From positions 1 through 6,694 of the forward strand of contig JAJXTT010000102.1 of assembly GCA_021783525.1 (NCBI GenBank): a DNA stretch of 6,694 nucleotides. Reading direction: 5' to 3'. Positions 1 through 5,089 of the stretch are shown here, piece after piece. Position 1 is the stretch's first letter. Each line of letters begins with the position of its first letter. The translations under genes and the position numbers were made by a program. This DNA comes from Pseudomonadota bacterium. GTDB taxonomy: Bacteria; Pseudomonadota; Gammaproteobacteria; Burkholderiales; Gallionellaceae. The notes beneath the pieces are model-generated. The model saw only the letters and a list, made by a program, of their open reading frames with translations, did not search any database and was not told the DNA's origin.

Positions 1-702
1 GCGCATGCGCCGGCGTCCCTGCAACTGCGCCTGCAACAGGGTGCGCCCGCCGCCCTGAGGCTGTTTGCGCTCGGCAGCGAAGTACAGGCGCCGAACTGGG
101 GGCTCAGCGTTCCCGTCATCTACGAGAAGCAGACGATAGACTGGCGCAAGACGCCCATTCCGGACGATGTTCCCAACCTGCTGTGGGGCAAGCTGGCGCC
201 GCCCCCGCGCATCAGCGAGTTCTGGCCGTGGCTGCGCCCGGCGCTGATGGCCGCGCTGCTGCTGTTCGGCGTGGAGGTCGGCACCAGCAACCTGGAGTGG
301 GCGCTGCTCGCCAACGAAAAGCGCCACTTGACGCATGAGATGACGGAGAGGTTCCAGGAGACCTTCGGTTCGGACGCCACCATCGTCGATGCGCCGCTGC
401 AGATGCGGCGCAACCTGGCGCGCCTGCGCCATGCGGCGGGCCTCGTCGACGACGCCGATTTTTCGCCCATGCTGGACAAGTTCGCGGCCGCTTCGGAGTC
501 GGTCACCGGCAACACCCTGCGCACGCTGCGTTATGCCGACGGCAAACTGGATATCGAGATGGCGCTCGCGAACACGGCCGCGCTCGACAAACTGCAACAG
601 CGCATCGCCGAAACCGGCCTGACCGCACAAGTCATGGACAAGCGCGACGCGGGCGGAGGCCTGACCGTGCAGCTGCGCGTCTCGGCGGGAGGTGTGAAAT
701 GA
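1..702 (+). CDS. gspL: Type II secretion system protein GspL, C-terminal part (5' end outside window)
   Basis: The frame is open from base 1 with no start codon, so this is the last 233 residues of a longer protein. GspL is the inner-membrane platform component that links the cytoplasmic ATPase GspE to GspM. The visible part starts at the end of the cytoplasmic actin-like domain, where NLLWGKLAPP near residues 59-68 matches the usual junction sequence. A membrane segment follows at about residues 76-95 (WPWLRPALMAALLLFGVEV), then a charged periplasmic helix and a C-terminal ferredoxin-like fold, the normal GspL order. The stop codon overlaps the gspM start in ATGA at 699-702, implying translational coupling. 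Identification rests on this architecture plus the adjoining gspM and gspN. No internal defect is visible. Confidence 0.9.
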   Translation, partial: AHAPASLQLRLQQGAPAALRLFALGSEVQAPNWGLSVPVIYEKQTIDWRKTPIPDDVPNLLWGKLAPPPRISEFWPWLRPALMAALLLFGVEVGTSNLEWALLANEKRHLTHEMTERFQETFGSDATIVDAPLQMRRNLARLRHAAGLVDDADFSPMLDKFAAASESVTGNTLRTLRYADGKLDIEMALANTAALDKLQQRIAETGLTAQVMDKRDAGGGLTVQLRVSAGGVK

Positions 703-1202
703 AAGCCCTATTCGCAAAACTGAAGGCCCGCCACTGGAATACGCTCAGCGCCACCGAGCAGAAGACCGTCTTGCGCGGTGCATGGTTGCTCGTGCCCTTG
801 CTGATGTACGGACTGCTCTGGCAACCCGCGCACCAGGCCTTGCCCCGATTGCAGGACGCCCTGCCGCGACTGCGCGCGCAGGCCGACCAGATGCAATCGC
901 TCGCCGGGCAGGCTCAAGCGCTGCGCCAGAAGGCACAACTTGCGGTGCTGGACAGCGATGCCCTGAAAATCGCCGTGGAAAAATCCGCACAGGCGGCGGG
1001 TTTGCCGCTGCAAGTCACCCCGGGCGAACAGAACAGCGTGCGCATCAGCGCCGACAACATCTCGTTCGCCCACTGGCTGCAATGGCAGCATGCGCTGGAG
1101 CTGAACCAGCACATCCGCGTATCGACCGCGATGCTGATGGCATCGCCCGAGACGGGCATGGTCAAGTTGCAGGCCACACTGACCAACGGAGCGGACCTGT
1201 GA
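699..1202 (+). CDS. gspM: Type II secretion system protein GspM
   Basis: This 167-aa bitopic inner-membrane protein is the size expected for GspM, which partners GspL in the T2SS assembly platform. The ATG overlaps the gspL stop (ATGA), and GGAGG-like bases sit just upstream (gcgggaggtg, ending near 694), supporting the start. A short basic cytoplasmic segment precedes a membrane helix at about residues 27-41 (GAWLLVPLLMYGLLW). A Gln/Ala/Leu-rich stretch at about 47-85 looks like a coiled coil, and the rest is a small periplasmic domain with GspM-like sequence (LDSDALKIAVEKSAQAAGLPL, then ISFAHWLQWQHALE). The stop overlaps the gspN start. The sequence of GspM is poorly conserved in general, so the call depends on architecture and position in the operon. 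Confidence 0.9.
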   Translation: MKALFAKLKARHWNTLSATEQKTVLRGAWLLVPLLMYGLLWQPAHQALPRLQDALPRLRAQADQMQSLAGQAQALRQKAQLAVLDSDALKIAVEKSAQAAGLPLQVTPGEQNSVRISADNISFAHWLQWQHALELNQHIRVSTAMLMASPETGMVKLQATLTNGADL

Positions 1203-1957
1203 CCTTGCGCCGCCTGAAGTTGGCGCTGCTGTTCGTCAGCGTGTTCATCATCGGGTTGTGTGTGTTCGCACCCGCTGCAATGATGGGATACGCACTCGAA
1301 CGCATCACCGGCGGCACGCTGTCGCTGGCCCGGACGACGGGCAGCCTGTGGCAGGGTTCGGGAGTTGCGCTGTTGCGGCAGGACACCCGCTACCAGACGC
1401 TCGGCAGCTATCGCTGGAACCTGAAATTCCCGGGTACGACCTTGCAGGTTCAGACCGGCGAATCCAGGCCGATGAATCTGCATTACACACCTTTCACCCG
1501 ACGTATCGATATCGACAACCTGCATCTCGCGCTGCCCGTTTCCGCGATCGAGCTCGCCGCACCTCAGCTCGGCCCTTACCAGCTTCAGGGTATGCTCGAA
1601 GTGACTGCCGACCGTCTTGCGCTCAATGCTACAGGAATGGACGGCCAGGTCACTGTCGACTGGACACGCGCCGCTTCCGCACTTTCCGCGATCCGGCCTC
1701 TGGGCGACTATCGCATCGTGCTGAAGGGCCGCGGTGAAGGACTGGACGGCCAACTGTCCACACTTTCCGGCAAACTGCTGCTGACCGCGACCGGCAGTTT
1801 CGACAAGGCGAACGGGATGCTCATCAACGGCACCGCACAGGCCGCACCCGGGGAGGCGGCTGAACAACTGCACGAGTTATTGCACCATCTCGGCCCGGAA
1901 ATCAGCCCGGGAGTATTCAAGCTGGCGCTGATGCCGCAGCCCGCAGGGGCGCATTGA
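1199..1957 (+). CDS. gspN: Type II secretion system protein GspN
   Basis: The 252-aa product is the usual length for GspN, an accessory inner-membrane T2SS protein with a large periplasmic part whose exact role is not settled. The chosen start is the GTG at 1199, which overlaps the gspM stop in GTGA. The frame stays open back to an ATG at 782, but using that would add 139 residues entirely over gspM with no membrane or domain logic. An N-terminal membrane anchor lies at about residues 8-27. It is followed by GGTLSLARTTGSLWQGSG at about 39-56, the GspN-type glycine/GSLWxG signature, and then a beta-rich periplasmic region. It is the last gsp gene here. No convincing rho-independent terminator follows it in 1958-2090. 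Confidence 0.88.
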   Translation: MTLRRLKLALLFVSVFIIGLCVFAPAAMMGYALERITGGTLSLARTTGSLWQGSGVALLRQDTRYQTLGSYRWNLKFPGTTLQVQTGESRPMNLHYTPFTRRIDIDNLHLALPVSAIELAAPQLGPYQLQGMLEVTADRLALNATGMDGQVTVDWTRAASALSAIRPLGDYRIVLKGRGEGLDGQLSTLSGKLLLTATGSFDKANGMLINGTAQAAPGEAAEQLHELLHHLGPEISPGVFKLALMPQPAGAH

Positions 1958-2091
1958 AGGCAGACTACCCGCCGTCCGCTTTTCCAAATCCGGGAATCGT
2001 GCACAGATCGCGGCGAGGGCGTAAGCAAGGACTGCGATAGAATGTGCGCACCGGGCCCAAACCAACCGATACATAGACAGGGAATCTTGCA

Positions 2092-2205
2092 GTGAAAAAA
2101 TTCTTCATGATTTTCATGCTGATTGCAGCCGGCTGGCTGCTGATCAGCGTCGTCTGGTCGAGCATCTCGATGCACCTGGCGCAATCGGTCTTTCAAAAGA
2201 ACTGA
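2092..2205 (+). CDS. Small single-pass membrane protein, 37 aa, unknown function
   Basis: I do not recognise this protein. A GTG at 2092 opens a 37-codon frame (MKKFFMIFMLIAAGWLLISV, then VWSSISMHLAQSVFQKN). A ribosome binding site AGGGA at 2079-2083 lies 8 bases ahead, which favours GTG over the in-frame ATG at 2107. The product has two lysines, then a hydrophobic helix at about residues 4-23, then a short polar tail, as in small inner-membrane proteins. It could equally be an uncleaved signal-like peptide. TAGAAT at 2038-2043 resembles a -10 hexamer, but no good -35 is seen. It stands 134 bases after gspN and 101 before the flavin reductase gene, so it may be independent or part of a readthrough transcript. 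Coding status is inferred from ribosome binding site, length and hydrophobic pattern only. Confidence 0.5.
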   Translation: MKKFFMIFMLIAAGWLLISVVWSSISMHLAQSVFQKN

Positions 2206-2268
2206 GCGATCCATCATCCGCCGCCATGCGCGTTGCCCGTCAAAGGTGACAGCACGGGGCGGGATCGC
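2206..2268. repeat. Nested inverted repeat between the small gene and the flavin reductase gene
   Basis: GCGATCC at 2206-2212, immediately after the small gene's stop, is matched perfectly by GGATCGC at 2262-2268. Inside, CCCGT (2236-2240) pairs with ACGGG (2254-2258). The right arm is followed only by TTT and then CATAAT at 2275-2280, which might be a weak -10 for the next gene. It may be a poor terminator of the small transcript or a chance inverted repeat. The evidence is only base pairing. Confidence 0.3.
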
Positions 2269-2306
2269 TTTCAGCATAATCCGCTTTCTTTGGATAACAA
2301 TTTCTC

Positions 2307-2954
2307 ATGCAAATCGATCCATCCCTGCACACCAAGGCAGACAACTACAAGCTGCTGACAAACCTGGTTGTCCCCCGCCCGATCGCCTGGGTCACCAGCC
2401 AGAATGAGAATGGCGTGATCAATCTGGCGCCGTTCAGCTTTTTCAACGCGGTAGGCAGCGACCCGCTCTACGTCATCATCAGCATCGGCCACAACGACGC
2501 AGGCGGCCCCAAGGACACCGCAAGGAATATTCTGGCCAACGGTGAATTTGTTGTGAATCTGGTATCCGAGGATTTGTTCCACGCAATGAATCTTTCGGCG
2601 GCGGATTTTCCGCCGGGACAGAGCGAACTTGCCGCGGCACATCTGCACGCGTCGCCCTCCGTGCATATCAAGGTACCCCGAGTGGCGGAATCGCAAGCCA
2701 GCCTGGAGTGCAAACTATTCAGCACGCAAACGCTTGGCGCCAATACGCTGTTCGTCGGCGAAGTGGTGATGTTTCATGTGGCGGACCATTTGATCGACGC
2801 GGATCTGCACATCAACAACTTTGCGCCGATCGGACGGCTCGGATCGCCCTCGGTTTACTGCCGCACCACCGACCGGTTTGACGTTGCGCGCATCGCTTAC
2901 GCGCACTGGGCTCGCGAGCGCGCTCAGCCCGAAGAATCGCGATCGGGCGATTGA
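2307..2954 (+). CDS. Flavin reductase-like FMN-binding split-barrel protein
   Basis: The 215-aa protein has the pattern of the flavin reductase-like domain family (PF01613 type). PRPIAWVTSQNENGVINLAPFS lies at about residues 24-45, FFNAVGSDPLYVIISI follows, then KDTARNI..NGEFVVNLV at about 70-85, and FAPIGRLGSPSVYCR near 172-186. These proteins bind FMN in a split barrel and usually act as cytoplasmic NAD(P)H:flavin oxidoreductases or as flavoproteins of undefined substrate. No partner oxygenase is nearby, so the substrate cannot be named. The ATG at 2307 begins the domain at the expected distance, but the ribosome binding site is weak (GGA about 12 bases upstream). No signal peptide is present. 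It converges with the OmpA-family gene on the opposite strand, and the hairpin at 2995-3022 can terminate both. Confidence 0.85.
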   Translation: MQIDPSLHTKADNYKLLTNLVVPRPIAWVTSQNENGVINLAPFSFFNAVGSDPLYVIISIGHNDAGGPKDTARNILANGEFVVNLVSEDLFHAMNLSAADFPPGQSELAAAHLHASPSVHIKVPRVAESQASLECKLFSTQTLGANTLFVGEVVMFHVADHLIDADLHINNFAPIGRLGSPSVYCRTTDRFDVARIAYAHWARERAQPEESRSGD

Positions 2955-2972
2955 AGGTCCAGGGGAAAACCC

Positions 2973-3034
2973 GGCTGACTCGTTGCGATCATAAAAAAAT
3001 GGGCTGCAAGCAGCCCATTTTTCATGGAACGGGA
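2973..3034. repeat. 62-bp direct repeat, copy 1 (terminator-bearing)
   Basis: Bases 2973-3034 are identical, without a mismatch, to 4086-4147. The copy begins with GGCTGACTCGTTGCGATCAT, contains the whole terminator, and ends with CATGGAACGGGA just beyond the ompA-family stop codon. The flanking bases differ on both sides (C versus A on the left, A versus C on the right). It marks the end of a duplicated segment shared with the ompA pseudogene. Confidence 0.95.
2995..3022 (-). terminator. Rho-independent terminator (bidirectional) after the OmpA-family gene
   Basis: A stem GGGCTGC (3001-3007) / GCAGCCC (3010-3016) is flanked by AAAAAT and ATTTTT, which extend the pairing and provide a U-tract in either direction. 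It lies 19 bases after the stop of the minus-strand OmpA gene and 40 bases after the plus-strand flavin reductase gene, so it can serve both convergent genes. Confidence 0.9.
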
Positions 3035-3041
3035 AGCCGGC

Positions 3042-3713
3042 CTACTGCGCCTCACGCTCCACCGATCTGATCTCCACGCGGCGGTTCTGTGCCCGACCTG
3101 CCGCAGTCTTGTTGTCACCCACCGGATTGGCGGAACCTTTTCCTTCGGTCGCAATGCGATCGGCCGCAACGCCCTTGCCGGTCAGATACGCCTTGACCGA
3201 TTCCGCGCGCTTCCTGGAAAGCACCTGGTTGGCCGCTTCGTTCCCGCGGTTGTCCGTATAACCTACAACCGTCAAGTTCGCTTCTTTGTATTTCGCGGCG
3301 AACTCCACAACGGTATCCAGTTGCCTGGACGCCGTCGACTTCAGGTTTGCCGAGCCCGAATCAAAGTTCGCGCCTTCAATGGTGATGGGTTTGTCGGTAA
3401 AGATCGTCTTCGGTGCTGGCGCGGGGGCTGGTGCAGGAACTGGCGCGGGGGCCGGTTCGGCAACTGCAGGCGCCGGCGCCGGAGCGGCTACCTTGAGTAG
3501 CGGCGCCTCCGTGGGAACGCCATCGCAACCCGGAACCGCCATGGCAGGTGTCCAGAATGCGGAATGCCAGCACTGCCCATAACTGTTCCTCACGATTTGT
3601 CCGGTTACATCCACCACATATCCGTTATTGGTGGTTGTCGCAGAATATGCCGGAATACTGGCCAACATAGGCAATGCGGCAAGCAGGGAAAAGGCCAGTG
3701 ATCTTGTTTTCAT
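3042..3713 (-). CDS. OmpA-family outer-membrane/peptidoglycan-binding protein
   Basis: The 223-aa product starts at the ATG at 3713, preceded by AAGGAG (3725-3720) at 6-base spacing. A longer upstream frame exists but lacks such a site. Residues 1-25 form a signal peptide (MKTRSLAFSLLAALPMLASI..). Residues 31-64 hold a short domain with Cys48 and Cys63 in GQCWHSAFWTP...PGCDG, perhaps disulphide-linked. Residues about 77-101 are an Ala-Pro linker, and 105-218 an OmpA C-terminal domain. Its likely peptidoglycan-contact residues are Asp154 (GYTDNRG) and Arg169 (LSRKRAES), and the end motif NRRVEI is at 210-215. There is no beta-barrel, so it resembles the barrel-less OmpA relatives common in betaproteobacteria that tether envelope layers. 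TACAAT at 3768-3763 may be its -10. A damaged paralogue lies upstream in tandem. Confidence 0.9.
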   Translation of the reverse strand: MKTRSLAFSLLAALPMLASIPAYSATTTNNGYVVDVTGQIVRNSYGQCWHSAFWTPAMAVPGCDGVPTEAPLLKVAAPAPAPAVAEPAPAPVPAPAPAPAPKTIFTDKPITIEGANFDSGSANLKSTASRQLDTVVEFAAKYKEANLTVVGYTDNRGNEAANQVLSRKRAESVKAYLTGKGVAADRIATEGKGSANPVGDNKTAAGRAQNRRVEIRSVEREAQ

Positions 3714-3768
3714 GATTTTCTCCTTGAAAGGTTTTCTTCTAAAAAAATCCTGTTGCCGATCAATTGTA
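3714..3768 (-). promoter_or_regulatory. Leader and possible -10 of the OmpA-family gene
   Basis: On the minus strand TACAAT (3768-3763) matches the sigma-70 -10 consensus at 5 of 6 bases, but no good -35 is seen 16-18 bases away. Next comes GATCGGCA (3761-3754), which is conserved in the pseudogene leader (4647-4640) at almost the same distance from the start (41 versus 38 bases). AAGGAG at 3725-3720 is the ribosome binding site. Conservation of the box suggests a shared promoter or leader element. Confidence 0.4.
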
Positions 3769-3877
3769 TACCTCGCACGGAATCCCACCTGAGAATTCGA
3801 GCGCCCATCACCTGCTCGGCGGTCTGTTCGCAGAACGCATGTGGGTAATGCTGGTTACACAGCAATCAGAAATTTAG

Positions 3878-4007
3878 GGAAACGCCGATTAAGTCCTCCG
3901 TTCGTGGTGAGCCTGTCGAACCATGAATGGAGGACAATTAACATTCAATATATTATCTGGTCGACCCTTCGACAGGCTCAGGGCGAACGGACTTAATGGG
4001 CGTTTCC
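3878..4007. repeat. 130-bp MITE-like element with nested palindromes
   Basis: The ends are inverted repeats: GGAAACGCCGATTAAGTCC at 3878-3896 and its near-complement at 3989-4007 (18 of 19 match). Inside, TGAGCCTGTCGAA (3908-3920) and TTCGACAGGCTCA (3968-3980) are perfect 13-base inverted copies. Each is the centre of its own smaller palindrome: left arms TCCGTTCGTGGT / ACCATGAATGGA, and right arms CCCT / AGGG. The middle (3935-3958) is AT-rich. The core sequence resembles REP-like repeats that I recall as widespread in proteobacteria. It has no coding capacity. No clear target-site duplication is visible. Confidence 0.75.
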
Positions 4008-4049
4008 TTTGTTTTTTGTGACCGCCGCACAGGTCAAACTCTTTTGAGT

Positions 4050-4068
4050 CCCCCGGCATAGCCAGGGG
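4050..4068. repeat. GC-rich hairpin, possible small REP-like repeat
   Basis: CCCCCGGC (4050-4057), a 3-base ATA loop and GCCAGGGG (4061-4068) form a stem with one mismatch in eight pairs. GGTTTAC follows. There is no U-tract of useful length, so it is a weak terminator candidate and more likely an intergenic palindrome. It is distinct in sequence from the neighbouring 130-bp element. Confidence 0.45.
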
Positions 4069-4085
4069 TTTACCTCATTGAATCA

Positions 4086-4147
4086 GGCTGACTCGTTGCG
4101 ATCATAAAAAAATGGGCTGCAAGCAGCCCATTTTTCATGGAACGGGA
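4086..4147. repeat. 62-bp direct repeat, copy 2 (terminator-bearing)
   Basis: This is the exact second copy of 2973-3034. Its right end, GGAACGGGA at 4139-4147, joins directly to sequence matching the middle of the OmpA domain (4148 corresponds to 3247). This junction marks the 212-bp deletion in the pseudogene relative to the intact gene. Confidence 0.95.
4108..4135 (-). terminator. Rho-independent terminator of the OmpA pseudogene
   Basis: It is identical to the terminator at 2995-3022: GGGCTGC / GCAGCCC stem with flanking A and T runs. Because of the adjacent deletion it now directly abuts the shortened coding remnant. The readthrough frame of the pseudogene would stop at TGA (4137-4135), inside its edge. 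Confidence 0.85.
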
Positions 4148-4602
4148 CGGTTGTCCGTATAACCTGCAACCGTCAAGTTCGCTTCTTTGTATTTTGCAGC
4201 GAACTCCCCACTGCTCTCCAGTTACCCGGAGATCGCAGATTTCAGATTTGCCGGGCCGGAATCGAAGGTGATGCCTTTAACGGTGATCGGCTTGTCCGTA
4301 AAAACCATCTTCGACATGGACGCTGGCGCCGGTGCGGCCTTGGCAGCGGATGCAGGTGCCGGCGCAATTACTTTGCTCGCCGCTGGCCTTCCCTGATATG
4401 CAGGTACGCCATCACATCCCGGCACCGCCAAAGCGGGTGTCCAGAAGCCCGTATGCCAGCACTGCCCGAAGCCGTTCCTTACGATTTTCCCGGATGCGTC
4501 CACTACATATCCGGTAATGACTGGCGTTGCCGACATCGCCTGCATACTGGCCATCACGGACCAGATGGCAAACAAAGACAGAACCACTGTGCTTTTTTTC
4601 AT
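4148..4602 (-). pseudogene. OmpA-family paralogue broken by a nonsense codon and a 212-bp deletion
   Basis: An ATG at 4602 follows a perfect AGGAGG (4613-4608). The start encodes a signal peptide (MKKSTVVLSLFAIWSVMASM..), the GYVVDASGKIVRN..GQCWHTGFWTP..PGCDG domain, an Ala/Pro-rich linker and the start of an OmpA domain (FTDKPITVKGITFDSGPANL). Translation ends after 126 residues at TAA (4224-4222), where the intact paralogue has CAA (Gln131). Beyond that stop the frame still encodes KYKEANLTVAGYTDNR in register. At 4148 the match then jumps across 212 bp present in the other copy, so the LSxxRAxxV and NRRVEI portions are lost. A secreted 126-aa N-terminal fragment could still be made, as the ribosome binding site, signal peptide and first domain are intact. 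It cannot be a normal peptidoglycan-binding OmpA protein. Confidence 0.88.
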
Positions 4603-4906
4603 GATTGCCTCCTATGAAAAGGGTTTTTCCACTTTGCGCTGCCGATCCGTTATTTCCCTTCTCGCCAACGAAAACCTGCAACCCGGAATTTGGGGCATTG
4701 GCGATTTTCCGAAGGTTGCAAGTGATCAGGATCCGACCAAAGACCGGCGGCCTTTGCCAGCATCCGCAGCCGGGCGGCATGATAATGATGTAGAATATTT
4801 CATCGTCGGAAACAAATCCCGCGAAGCTGCCGGAAGCCCCAAAACTGTATTCGTGCAAATTCGACATGAATACGTTTTTCAGGTTCCTTTTATAAAAAAA
4901 TCTACA

Positions 4907-4950
4907 GGAAGCGCCGATCAAGTTCGTTTTTCTCCCCCGCCGCCGGGAGA
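4907..4950. repeat. One-ended repeat: terminal motif joined to a different palindrome
   Basis: GGAAGCGCCGATCAAGTTC at 4907-4925 matches the left terminus of the 130-bp element at 16 of 19 positions. Instead of the TGAGCCTGTCGAA core it is followed by a T run and a different palindrome, TCTCCC (4931-4936) / GGGAGA (4945-4950), then GGGTTGGGTGAGAG. That last type resembles another common proteobacterial intergenic repeat. No right-hand terminal motif is found nearby. Confidence 0.5.
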
Positions 4951-5010
4951 GGGTTGGGTGAGAGTGGAAATTCAGTGAGTTATCCCTCGCACTTTTCCGC
5001 AGGGCAAGCA

Positions 5011-5033
5011 AGGAGACTTGTTCGGCGTCTCCT
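5011..5033. repeat. Perfect 7-bp hairpin upstream of the binding-protein gene
   Basis: AGGAGAC (5011-5017) and GTCTCCT (5027-5033) are perfect complements around a 9-base loop (TTGTTCGGC). The hairpin ends 56 bases before the TTG start of the following gene. There is no adjacent U-tract. It could be a leader hairpin or a protein-binding site, but nothing else supports a function. Confidence 0.4.
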
Positions 5034-5089
5034 GAAACATCGTAGCGGCCTTCTGGTGCCCATAAACACCTACGAAGAATTGCAAAAAC

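Larger units (their letters stand above)
3789..4085. other. Gene-free interval between intact and broken OmpA genes
   Basis: No credible gene is seen on either strand. The interval holds the 130-bp inverted-repeat element (3878-4007) and a GC hairpin (4050-4068). The rest, including 3789-3877, shows nothing I can identify. It lies upstream of the intact OmpA gene's presumed promoter and downstream of the pseudogene. Confidence 0.7.
4603..5089. other. Gene-free interval with leader, repeats and hairpins
   Basis: No credible gene is seen on either strand. From the left it holds the pseudogene leader on the minus strand (AGGAGG at 4613-4608, GATCGGCA box at 4647-4640). A 7-base inverted repeat follows, TGCAACC (4677-4683) / GGTTGCA (4714-4720), of unknown meaning. 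Then come an AT-rich stretch (4780-4900), the partial repeat at 4907-4950 and the hairpin at 5011-5033. Promoters for the divergent genes should lie here, but I cannot place them with confidence. Confidence 0.6.

Noticed and set aside
782..1198. Upstream in-frame extension of gspN from an ATG at 782
   Set aside because: It would lie wholly over gspM in another frame and adds an Arg/Ala-rich segment unlike GspN. The GTG at 1199 in the GTGA overlap gives the normal GspN length and N-terminal membrane anchor.
2292..2304. GGATAACAATTTC, identical to 13 bases of the E. coli lac operator
   Set aside because: Only one half-site is present, with no symmetric partner and no lac-type genes. It is AT-rich sequence just before a start codon and is best treated as coincidence.
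3024..3582. Plus-strand open frames across the intact OmpA gene
   Set aside because: They are reverse shadows of the Ala-Pro repeats (Gly/Ala runs and Arg-rich stretches), with no recognisable domain.
3714..3788. 25-codon N-terminal extension of the intact OmpA-family protein
   Set aside because: The ATG at 3713 has AAGGAG at ideal spacing and starts a clean signal peptide. The extension would bury that signal peptide and overlap the probable promoter.
3871..4014. Possible target-site duplication flanking the 130-bp element
   Set aside because: The flanks are T-rich (AATTTA before, TTTGTT after), and any short match is not distinguishable from chance.
4517..4978. Plus-strand 153-codon frame covering the pseudogene start and the intergenic region
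   Set aside because: It runs antisense to a clear signal peptide and ribosome binding site, continues through intergenic repeats, and encodes no recognisable protein.
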